A stretch of 64,000 bases of DNA from Seohaeicola saemankumensis (GTDB lineage Bacteria > Pseudomonadota > Alphaproteobacteria > Rhodobacterales > Rhodobacteraceae). Of this stretch, positions 1-7,162 are shown piece after piece (within the stretch, counting starts at the first letter, position 1; every line of letters begins with the position of its first letter). The DNA lies in assembly GCF_042678485.1 (NCBI RefSeq), contig NZ_JBHTKR010000002.1, positions 62,001 to 126,000 of the forward strand, given 5' to 3'. Position numbers and translations under genes: made by a program. The notes below the pieces were generated by a model that was given only the letters and a program-made list of their open reading frames with translations, ran no database searches and was not told the origin of the DNA.

Positions 1-833
1 TCGGTGGGCGATATTTTCACGGCGGCTTGCATCGTATCGCGGCCCATCAACGTGTCCTGGACTGTGATACGGCTGTAGAAGTAATGCGACTTGGCCAATA
101 ATTGTTGGAAATCAAGCCGTTCATTCGGAATATCGACATATCTCTTGCCATCATAGCTAATAACATTGATGCGCAGGACGCTTGCAGTTTTTCGGGCGAC
201 ATCCTCCGCCAGTTGATCAAAACCGGGCAATTTGCCACTGAAGGATTCTGCATAAAAGTGTCCGTGCGATCTTGCGTCCGATAATGAGATGAAGAGTTTG
301 ACTTGGTCGCCAACGATACTGACGCGGCCCTTTACGACATAATCTGCAGACAATGGGTCACCATAATTCGAAAAAACCCGAACGCCTGAGCGTGGGGCCA
401 TGACCAAAATCAATTTTTCGCGCAAGTCTTCAGCGAAATCTTGAGAGGCCTGCGAGTTGCCTGAGCAGTCGATTTTTTCGATCAGGATGCTTGGCTTCGG
501 ACTGGTGGCAGAGGCGGGTTGACCAACATGCAGGCTATAGCCAGTTCCCACGACAGTCTGCAAAACTTCGCGGTCGGTATCACGTATCGCTTTTCTGATG
601 TCCTTGATGCATTGTACGAGGCTGTCGTCAGTAACCGCTTTGCCATGCCAGACCGCTTCGATCAACGCATCCCGCGAAACGACCTCTCCGCGCCTTCGCG
701 CAAGCTCTGCGAGAACGCGCATCGATTGCGACCTCAGGAGAAGCGTCGCGCCTTTGGCATCGCGCAGCGTCATGCTTTGCGGATCAAAGGTGCAGATCCC
801 CATAAGAAGCGGGTCTTGGTTCGCGTCTTCCAT
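1..833 (-). CDS. Partial winged-helix regulator with TolB-like/TPR tail
   Basis: One reading frame stays open for 277 codons from the ATG at 833 to the left edge, so the C-terminus is missing. Residues about 15-100 form an OmpR/CadC-type DNA-binding winged helix (recognition region RDALIEAVWHGKAVTDDSL, wing VVGTGYSL). Residues about 115-235 resemble the TolB-like domain that follows such HTHs in adenylate-cyclase-type regulators (VVKGRVSIVGDQVKL), and LLAKSHYFYSRIT looks like the opening helix of a TPR array. It is probably a cytosolic transcription factor of unknown signal. The start is weakly supported: GAGGC lies about 10 nt upstream of the ATG, and a second in-frame ATG lies at 803. Two full-length proteins of the same general plan are encoded at 11485-13431 and 19862-21409. 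Confidence 0.8.
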   Translation of the reverse strand, partial: MEDANQDPLLMGICTFDPQSMTLRDAKGATLLLRSQSMRVLAELARRRGEVVSRDALIEAVWHGKAVTDDSLVQCIKDIRKAIRDTDREVLQTVVGTGYSLHVGQPASATSPKPSILIEKIDCSGNSQASQDFAEDLREKLILVMAPRSGVRVFSNYGDPLSADYVVKGRVSIVGDQVKLFISLSDARSHGHFYAESFSGKLPGFDQLAEDVARKTASVLRINVISYDGKRYVDIPNERLDFQQLLAKSHYFYSRITVQDTLMGRDTMQAAVKISPT

Positions 834-1027
834 CTCGTCGCCTCGCAAGAGTACACGGGACCCGAAGCAGGTTCACGGCGGGCCCGGGCAGATGCTCTGC
901 AACCTCAGATCGGTCGTTGCGCGGGGAATCCTTAAGCAGACAGGTTCCCGGCATCAGGTGGAGGCACTTTAACATAGATCCCATCCCACTGGCCGGTATT
1001 GTTGGAGCGCCTGGGTACGTCCTTGCT

Positions 1028-1384
1028 TCAGTGCGCGCAGAACTCGCAGTTGATGGGCGTGACGAACAACATGCGCCGGTCTAATGGCAGGCCGTCGAAG
1101 CCTGCTCCCTCCCAATCGGCGCCGATGGCAGAGACTGTTTTAGGTGTGTGGCCGTTTGCGTGGAAATAGGCCGCAAGATACCCTTCGGTAGGCGCTCCAA
1201 TTACAATGTAGCTTTTGCCGTCATGGGTGAAGGTTTCGATTTCGTTGATCTTCAGGGTTTTCCGCAGGCCTTCGCTCGTCTCGGCGAAAGGACCGCCGAG
1301 CTGCACCACATACTGTTCGCCTATAGTTGCCTGACCTGCGAGTCCGGTGACAAGGGCGGTAACGGCGAGAAGTGGCTTGTACAT
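1028..1384 (-). CDS. Small secreted protein of unknown function
   Basis: The 118-residue product begins with a clear Sec signal peptide (MYKPLLAVTALVTGLAGQA) followed by a short soluble domain that ends in PINCEFCAH, whose two cysteines could form a disulfide or bind metal. I place the start at the second of two in-frame ATGs because AAGGAG lies 7 nt before it, whereas the ATG at 1390 is almost fused to that ribosome site. No family is recognised. It stands alone between the partial regulator and the transposase remnants. A periplasmic role is inferred only from the signal peptide. Confidence 0.6.
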   Translation of the reverse strand: MYKPLLAVTALVTGLAGQATIGEQYVVQLGGPFAETSEGLRKTLKINEIETFTHDGKSYIVIGAPTEGYLAAYFHANGHTPKTVSAIGADWEGAGFDGLPLDRRMLFVTPINCEFCAH

Positions 1385-1524
1385 GGTCATTCTCCTTATG
1401 ATGACGTGGACGTATCAGACGGTCGTGCACACAACATCGCTCATGCTTGCCCCGCCGGCAGGAAAACCACATGAAAACCGAACGAAATCTGCCGAAATTT
1501 TCCCTGATGGTTCAGTTTCTTGAA

Positions 1525-1710
1525 AGGGATATGGTCACTCAAACGGCAATGCCGAAGACCTCCTGCATGAGCGCGGCAACGAGATTAGCCATGAAACGGT
1601 TCGGTTCTGATGGAACAGATTTGGTCCGATGTTCGCTGCTGAGACCCAGTTGAACCGTGTCAGTCACATGCGCGCCCACTCTAACTGGCAATGGCAGCTG
1701 GACGAGGTTG
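1525..1710 (+). pseudogene. IS6-family transposase remnant
   Basis: The frame reads AEDLLHERGNEISHETVRF, then a TGA stop at 1608-1610 where the family has Trp, then WNRFGPMFAAE and HMRAHSNWQWQLDEV. These match the centre of IS6-family transposases, up to the start of the DDE domain. Homology stops abruptly near 1710, where IS3-like sequence begins. Both ends of the element are missing and no inverted repeats are visible. It is a dead fragment, and the TGA-for-TGG change shows it was already decaying. Confidence 0.75.
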
Positions 1711-1853
1711 AGATTGGTTCGAACGAGTCTGCCAATACCTCGAAAACTGGAGAAAACACTACAACACCTTTCGGCGTTCAAAGCGCCATCGGATACCGGC
1801 CGCCCGCGCCGGAAAACATCGTTCAGATGGACCAGAGGCCGGTCATGCAATAA
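1711..1853 (+). pseudogene. 3' remnant of an IS3-family orfB transposase
   Basis: One frame gives FERVCQYLENWRKHYNTFR. After a frameshift near 1785 a second frame gives AIGYRPPAPENIV and QMDQRPVMQ followed by TAA at 1851-1853. This is the typical C-terminus of IS3-family integrase-core transposases (…HYNxxRPHSALGYRPPAPE…). It is fused directly to the IS6 remnant, so one insertion probably truncated the other or a deletion joined them. Confidence 0.75.
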
Positions 1854-1959
1854 CAATCAAGACGGAACACTCAATTGGGGCAGTCCAGGGTCGATACTGG
1901 CCGCTCTGGGGGGCAGGATGCACGTCTGCTCGCCGCTGCGCAGATGATGGAGGGCAACC

Positions 1960-3156
1960 TTGCCGCAGATTGACCTGCCTTTGCCGCTGCGTCAGAGGGC
2001 GCCTGACCTGCACGCCCGCCGCCGCGCCGCACTGCTGGCAGCAACGGGCGGGGCACGGCTAGTGATCTTTGGCATGGGCAGCGCGCTGGGGGCTGGGACG
2101 CGCTCGCACGGGCGCTTGCGGTTCCTGACCGGTTGGGACAGCCACGAGAGCGCTTCGCTTTTTCTGTTGGCACCGGACGGCTGCCGGCTGCTGCTGGCAA
2201 GCCCCTTCATGGCGCCCGCCGCCAGTGAGTTGGTGCCAGACCTCAACCCCGAACACCTGCCCACCGGCCTTTGGTCGCAGGCGGTGACGGCGTTCCTCGG
2301 CTCCGAGTCCTGTGCAGTGGTGGGGCTGGATGAAATGCCTTTGGGTATTTACCGCTCTTTGGCCGCGCTACTGGACCCGGCCACCGACGTGACCCCAGCG
2401 ATCGACGCGCTGCGGCAGGTGAAAGAGCCTGCGGCAATGACCCTGCACCGGGACGGCGCAGCGATCTGCGACCGGGTGTTTGCTGCCTTGGCCGATGAAA
2501 TCGCGCCCGGGCGTAGTGGCCGCGACAGCCAGAGAGTGCTAGAGGGGATCGCGCTGCAACACGGTGCCGAGTATTGCCGCAGCTGGCTTACGATCCGGCC
2601 CGCTGCCGATCATCCGCGCTATTGGCCTGAGGAGACCGCGCGAGAAGCGCAGACAGGTGATCAAATTCTGTTCGGTATAGCCCTGATGGTTGACGGCCAT
2701 TGGGCTCATGGCCTGCGAATGGGTCATCTGGGGCCAGTACCGCATGCACTGCGCTCGCTGCATGCCGGTGTCAACCAAGCACTGAACGCGGGGCTGGCTG
2801 CGCTAGTCCCGGGTTGTCCAGTCACCGAGGCAAAGCAAGCGATGACTGCGCATATTGATGCCCTTGCCCTTGAGTTTCCCGACTACAATGCTCACACTTT
2901 CCGCAGCGGTCATGCACTGGGGCTGACTTATGAGGAACCAGGCCTAACCCAAGCCTTTCCCCAGACTTTTGGCCAGCACCCAGAGCCGCCGCTACCCGGA
3001 CCTGGTCCTATCCTGAGGCCTGGAATGGTGTTGGAACTGCACCCGAACCTCTTTCTGTCGGGACTAGGCGGCGCTGCGCTTGGGCAGATGATTGAGATCA
3101 CTGCGCAGGGCGCGGCTGTAATGCTGGACACGCCGTGTTCTCTGCTGGAGCTTTGA
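1960..3156 (+). CDS. M24-family (creatinase/Xaa-Pro peptidase fold) protein with degenerate metal site
   Basis: The 398-residue protein has the two-domain layout of M24 enzymes: a creatinase-N-like domain (to about residue 140) and a pita-bread domain. It starts at TTG, with GGAGG about 6 nt upstream. The metal site is unusual. The usual paired aspartates are not seen in the segment GIALMVDGHWAHGLR. The histidine of GHALGL is kept, the first glutamate position reads LELHPN, and the last glutamate is kept (GQMIEIT). Only about two of five ligands are therefore recognisable, which argues against ordinary aminopeptidase activity and for a creatinase-like metal-free hydrolase or a non-enzymatic relative. 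It has no operon partner; IS remnants lie on both sides. Confidence 0.75.
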   Translation: MPQIDLPLPLRQRAPDLHARRRAALLAATGGARLVIFGMGSALGAGTRSHGRLRFLTGWDSHESASLFLLAPDGCRLLLASPFMAPAASELVPDLNPEHLPTGLWSQAVTAFLGSESCAVVGLDEMPLGIYRSLAALLDPATDVTPAIDALRQVKEPAAMTLHRDGAAICDRVFAALADEIAPGRSGRDSQRVLEGIALQHGAEYCRSWLTIRPAADHPRYWPEETAREAQTGDQILFGIALMVDGHWAHGLRMGHLGPVPHALRSLHAGVNQALNAGLAALVPGCPVTEAKQAMTAHIDALALEFPDYNAHTFRSGHALGLTYEEPGLTQAFPQTFGQHPEPPLPGPGPILRPGMVLELHPNLFLSGLGGAALGQMIEITAQGAAVMLDTPCSLLEL

Positions 3157-3489
3157 GTCCAGCTTGGAATCGCTTCTTGTCCGCCGTCCTCTGTGCGGCG
3201 ACTGCGGGTCTGAGAGGGCCATAGAAGGCGCAGCCCGAGATGCCTGCTCAAATTCTTTCAGACTCCGATCCGTTCTTGTGATCCTGTTAGATGAGCTTGG
3301 ACCCTTTATTCACTTCCGAGAGATTTATCGCGGTTCGGTCGAGGTCGATGCGTCCTCCCGCAACCAAAAATACAACAAATACAATGTATTACGCCCCGCT
3401 TTCCGCGGGGCTTTTTGCTATCAAAATTCCAGATCTGCAATAGGCCAATAAGACACTCCAAACTGCGTTCGACTTCAGTGCCTTGGTAG
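3157..3489. other. Non-coding stretch with terminator and tRNA-end-like string
   Basis: No gene with coding character is visible here. Positions 3352-3366 (GTCCTCCCGCAACCA) look like the 3' end of a tRNA with encoded CCA, but no cloverleaf can be built upstream. A strong terminator follows at 3393-3416. This could be the scar of an island or phage that once used a tRNA 3' end. Confidence 0.35.
3393..3416 (+). terminator. Rho-independent terminator
   Basis: GCCCCGC and GCGGGGC form a 7-bp stem with a 5-nt loop, followed directly by TTTTT. It lies 237 nt after the M24 gene, so it may belong to a lost upstream gene such as a tRNA rather than to that gene. Confidence 0.8.
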
Positions 3490-3983
3490 TCAAACCCGCA
3501 GTTGACGGTTCTGATATGGGCCTGTTCGGCCATGTTCTGCTGCTGACGGTTGCAGGCAGGCCGTTCCTGCGAGGCGAAGAAGCCGCTCTGGCTGACCCCG
3601 CGGACGAAGGCACATCCGGCTGATCGGAAAGCTGGCCTTCTCCGCTTTGATGAAGCCGGAGGTCATCGACGTCCCTCTTTCGCGAAGACGGCGTTGCAAT
3701 TCCCTCTTGCACCAATGGCGCGAAAATGGCGGCCCATTTTCTGAATATCGCGCTCCTTGGTGAGGTGGGCCTGTTCCTTCGTCATCCGACGTAGCGCGAT
3801 GGCCAAATCGGCCTCCGCCTCTCAACCCCTGGCATGCTTCGCAAACTGGGCCTTCCATGTCTACAGCGACTTGGTGCTCATCCCAAGCCGCTCGGCTACG
3901 TCGCTGACCGCATCGCCCAGATCAACAACCTGCGCCACAGCGTCCCTTGTGAGCGCGTCCGTAAATCGTCTTTGCGATGACAT
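3490..3983 (-). pseudogene. Decayed IS3-family element (orfA plus start of orfB)
   Basis: From the ATG at 3983 the minus strand encodes an orfA-like HTH protein (MSSQRRFTDALTRDAVAQVV, then DVAERLGMSTKSL) that is interrupted by TAG where Tyr is expected and by a later TGA. An overlapping orfB start follows (GFIKAEKASFPISRMC), and after a further frameshift VSQSGFFASQERPACNRQQQ and AHIRT. The DDE domain is absent, so the element is truncated on its left side near 3490. It is on the opposite strand to the other IS3 fragment at 1711-1853. Confidence 0.8.
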
Positions 3984-4072
3984 CTACGCTTCTGTTTGGT
4001 TCCGAAATCACCAGGCAATGCGTTTGACCAGATCGCCGCGTTCCTGGGTTTCCGTTCGACGGCGCTCACGCC

Positions 4073-4822
4073 TTATCCGCACCAACCCCGCAGAGTCGTC
4101 ACGCCTGCTTTCAACATGAGCACATCAAACCCGCCCAGCAACCGATATCCGCGTGCAAACATCTTATCCGCCTGTTCCTGTGAAAACGCATTCCCGCCCA
4201 TCGGAATACCCGCAGCCAGCGCTGCCGCTTCGATTTTTGCCAATGCTTCCAGAAATGTGGGCGCTTCGAACTGCCCCGGAATCCCAAGCGATGTGCTCAG
4301 GTCGAACGCGGCCGGGATGATGATATCAATGCCGGGCACCGCACAAATGTCTTGGATGTTTTCAACACCCTTCACGGTTTCAACCAACAAACAACACGTG
4401 AGCGTGTCATCGACATGATCGGCATAGGCCGCAAGCGGCACGCCTTCGTGCGAATGGGCAATAAACGGGCCAAAGGTGCGGCGGCCATGCGGTGGGTATC
4501 GCAGTGAACTGACGGCCCACGCAGCCTGTTCCGCAGTTTCAATCAAGGGAAATACTATACCTTCGGCACCCAAATCCAAGGCGCGCTTGACCTGCGCGTC
4601 TGTATTCTCTGCAATTCGCACAAGCGGCGCACATTCAAATCCGCGTGTCGCGGCAATCATGGAATGTGCACTGCCGTAATCCACAGCGCCGTGTTCAATA
4701 TCAATAATCAAACTATCCGCGCCTGCCGAGGCAAGGGCCTGTGTCACAACTGCGCTGGGAATCGTGACAATGAAATTCGCCAGTTTGTCCTGTGTTTCGG
4801 ACAGTCGTTTCTTCAATCTCAT
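4073..4822 (-). CDS. HpcH/HpaI-family aldolase
   Basis: The 249-residue protein matches class II, metal-dependent aldolases that cleave or form 2-keto-3-deoxy or 4-hydroxy-2-oxo acids to pyruvate plus an aldehyde. Visible family landmarks are DSLIIDIEHG near residue 38, PLVRIAENTDAQVKRALDLG, GAEGIVFPLIET and the arginine-rich RYPPHGRRTFGP. The ATG at 4822 gives the usual family length; an in-frame TTG at 4852 would add ten residues. The substrate cannot be told from sequence. The gene has no transporter or kinase beside it and looks lower in GC than the genes to its right. A 14-bp dyad (CCTGT-N4-ACAGG, 4900-4913) upstream may be an operator. Confidence 0.85.
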   Translation of the reverse strand: MRLKKRLSETQDKLANFIVTIPSAVVTQALASAGADSLIIDIEHGAVDYGSAHSMIAATRGFECAPLVRIAENTDAQVKRALDLGAEGIVFPLIETAEQAAWAVSSLRYPPHGRRTFGPFIAHSHEGVPLAAYADHVDDTLTCCLLVETVKGVENIQDICAVPGIDIIIPAAFDLSTSLGIPGQFEAPTFLEALAKIEAAALAAGIPMGGNAFSQEQADKMFARGYRLLGGFDVLMLKAGVTTLRGWCG

Positions 4823-4899
4823 TTGTAATATCCCTTGACCGATATTCCCCAATCAGCAGAGTCTCATATCGTTGCTCCAACAACTTACGGCATAGTGTT

Positions 4900-4913
4900 C
4901 CTGTCTACACAGG
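4900..4913. promoter_or_regulatory. Short dyad upstream of the aldolase gene
   Basis: CCTGT-CTAC-ACAGG is a perfect 5-bp inverted repeat about 80 nt upstream of the aldolase start. The size suits a dimeric repressor, but no cognate regulator is adjacent, so the assignment is tentative. Confidence 0.25.
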
Positions 4914-5028
4914 ATTCATTTTGACGGATCGCAGCGCCCGGGACGTTTCAGCGCATAGCGACGGGCGTATCTATCAGTTTCAGTGTCCGCCTTGGGCGGG
5001 ACATGACATCTTTCACCAATCGCAGCCG

Positions 5029-5388
5029 TCAATCCTCGATCGTGAGGTTCAAACTGCAGTGCGTGATCAGCCATGCCCCATCCGGCTGACGCTCAAGGAT
5101 ATTCAGTGATGTGCCGCTTCCGGTAGAGCCTTCACTGAAGTGGGCGAGGCACCACGCCACATCCCCCGAGCCTCCTGCGTCCACTACACGGATTTCCTTG
5201 TTATCGGCGCCTTCTTCGACCCAGTCCCGATGTGTCGCCTCGATGGCATGGCGTCCGATCGCAGGTGGCCCGAATGGCGAGAAGAGTTTTCCGTCTGGCG
5301 CATAGACTGACGCGCAGGCGGCAGCGTCCTTTGCACGATAACTGCTGACATATGCATCTAGAAGTTCCTGGAAGACGATCTTGAACAT
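5029..5388 (-). CDS. NTF2-like (SnoaL/DUF4440-type) protein
   Basis: The 119-residue product has the cone-shaped NTF2-like pattern: an N-terminal helix (LLDAYVSSYRAKDAAACASV), then YAPDGKLFSPFGPPAIGRHA and alternating strands ending in WLITHCSLN. These domains serve as small isomerases, hydratases or binding modules, and the substrate is not predictable. The start is placed at the ATG at 5388 because GAGGTG sits about 7 nt before it and the fold begins there. An in-frame ATG at 5547 would add 53 residues of low-complexity sequence. It lies 188 nt downstream of the cDPGS-like gene on the same strand and may share its transcript. Confidence 0.7.
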   Translation of the reverse strand: MFKIVFQELLDAYVSSYRAKDAAACASVYAPDGKLFSPFGPPAIGRHAIEATHRDWVEEGADNKEIRVVDAGGSGDVAWCLAHFSEGSTGSGTSLNILERQPDGAWLITHCSLNLTIED

Positions 5389-5576
5389 CACGGCGCACCT
5401 CTTTTCTGGCGAGTGAACAGTATCGTGGTCATTGCCCGACAAAGCCAGCGCGGCTTCATCAGGAAGGTCCGTATCGGCTGGCTGCATTTCGGCAAAGGCC
5501 GTTGCGGAGGAGTTTGCAGATATGCTGAGCACCCGGGTGCCTGCCACGGCGCGCAGGGAAAAGGCGGGTTTTCTTG

Positions 5577-6932
5577 TCAGTCACGCAAATCAAGTCGAGG
5601 GTCGCCCTGCAGGAACTTTTCGATCAATGCGCGCAATCCAGGGCCATCAGCTTCCGCATATTCATAGCGCGCGCGAAGAATAGGTGTCCGCACATCAACC
5701 AGGCGGGCAAGATCGCAGGGCGTGCCTGAAATGATGATATCCACCTGGGCAGAGTTTATCGTGTCACGAAGCTGTTCAAGCTGTGCGGGGTGATACCCCA
5801 AAGCGGGAAGAACCGGCCCGATATGGGGATATTTGTCGAAAGTGTCGGCGATACTCCCACTGGCAAAAGCACGAGGATCGACCAATTCCGCCGCACCCGC
5901 TGCCTGTGCCGCGAGATATCCGGCCCCCCATGGCATGCCTCCATGGGTCACGGTCGGCCCGTCTTCTATGACAAGTACGCGCTTGCCTGCGACAAGTTCC
6001 GCAGTCTCAAGGTCGATCTGTGAAAACGCGCGAAGGACCGTCGCGCCGGGATTGGCTGCCTGGGCGTTTGCCGTGACCTGCCGGATATCGTCCTCTGCGG
6101 CGGTGTTTGCCTTGGCCACCAGGATGATATGCGCCATCCGCAGGGCCGTCTCTCCTGGATGATAGGTGGTTTCGTGCCCGACGCGAAAAGGATCGACCAT
6201 CGTTATCATCAGATCGGGCCTTAGAAACGGAAAATCGTTGTTTCCACCGTCCCACAGGATGATGTCAGCCTCTGCTTCCGCCTGCTTGAGGATCTGGGCA
6301 TAATCCACCCCGGCAAATACGACGTTGCCAAAGGTTATGTGCGGCTCGTATTCCTCTCGCTCCTCGATCGTGCAGTCGGCGCTATCCAGATCCTCGACTT
6401 TCGCGAAACGCTGAACACGCTGACGGATCAGATCGCCGTATGGCATCGGATGACGGATGACCGCCGCCTTCAATCCCGCCTCGGCAAGCAGCCTTGAAAT
6501 CCAGCGCGCGGTCTGGGATTTTCCGCATCCTGTGCGAACGGCGCAAATGGCGATAACCGGACGGGCAGAGGTCAGCATGGTGCGTTCCGGGCCCAGCAGC
6601 ACGAAATCCGCGCCCGTCGCCAGTGCGATCGAGGCGCGATGCATGACATCGTCGTGGCGCACGTCGCTATATGCAAAGACCACCTGGTTCACCGCCTCTG
6701 TCTTGCACAGCGTGACCAGTTCCGTCTCCTCGACGATGGGGATGCCATCGGGGTAGAGTGGACCGGCCAAGGGCGCAGGGTAGCGGCGCCCTGCGATCTG
6801 CGGGATTTGCGTGGCGGTGAATGCCACGACCTTGCTGTGCGGATCATCGCGATAGACCATGTTGAAATTGTGGAAATCGCGCCCTGCAGCGCCCATGATC
6901 ACAACCCGTGTCCGTGCGTTGTCACCCGACAT
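5577..6932 (-). CDS. Cyclic 2,3-diphosphoglycerate synthetase-like GTPase
   Basis: The 451-residue protein resembles the family of archaeal cyclic 2,3-diphosphoglycerate synthetase (COG2403). An N-terminal Rossmann-like part (VVIMGAAGRDFHNFNMVYRD) is followed by a P-loop at residues 131-140 (AVRTGCGKSQ) and a Walker-B-like strand in ILWDGGNNDFPF. AAGGAG is spaced 7 nt from the ATG at 6932, a good start. In methanogens the enzyme makes an osmolyte/phosphate store. In bacteria the role of this family is not established, and no 2-phosphoglycerate kinase gene is adjacent, so the specific reaction is unproven. It is divergent from the outer-membrane protein gene at 7163. Confidence 0.75.
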   Translation of the reverse strand: MSGDNARTRVVIMGAAGRDFHNFNMVYRDDPHSKVVAFTATQIPQIAGRRYPAPLAGPLYPDGIPIVEETELVTLCKTEAVNQVVFAYSDVRHDDVMHRASIALATGADFVLLGPERTMLTSARPVIAICAVRTGCGKSQTARWISRLLAEAGLKAAVIRHPMPYGDLIRQRVQRFAKVEDLDSADCTIEEREEYEPHITFGNVVFAGVDYAQILKQAEAEADIILWDGGNNDFPFLRPDLMITMVDPFRVGHETTYHPGETALRMAHIILVAKANTAAEDDIRQVTANAQAANPGATVLRAFSQIDLETAELVAGKRVLVIEDGPTVTHGGMPWGAGYLAAQAAGAAELVDPRAFASGSIADTFDKYPHIGPVLPALGYHPAQLEQLRDTINSAQVDIIISGTPCDLARLVDVRTPILRARYEYAEADGPGLRALIEKFLQGDPRLDLRD

Positions 6933-7067
6933 CTGCTGCTCCTTCCGGCTTTATGTGCGGCGCGCTGCCTGATTTGGCTGAATACGCGATGCGGTGAACC
7001 CTGCGTGCGATCATCGCCCGCGCCCTGTCGAACAACCTTTGGAATATCATTTTTACAACATGGAATT

Positions 7068-7090
7068 GATTTTGCACACATCTCAAAATC
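7068..7090. promoter_or_regulatory. Candidate operator in the divergent region 6933-7162
   Basis: GATTTTG and CAAAATC form a perfect 7-bp inverted repeat with a 9-nt spacer. Nearby are three direct copies of TGGAAT (7040, 7061 and 7107), the last within a TTCCA-N4-TGGAA dyad. This spacing is typical of dimeric-regulator sites and may control the OMP gene, the GTPase gene or both. Confidence 0.35.
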
Positions 7091-7162
7091 CGAAGGTTTC
7101 CAGAATTGGAATGTTATTCTAGGTTGGGAGCCGATTGATTTCTGCCCACGAGGGAGCCTGCG

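Noticed and set aside
1539..1856. A 105-codon minus-strand frame across the transposase remnants
   Set aside because: The plus strand carries recognisable IS6 and IS3 fragments; the minus-strand frame is their shadow.
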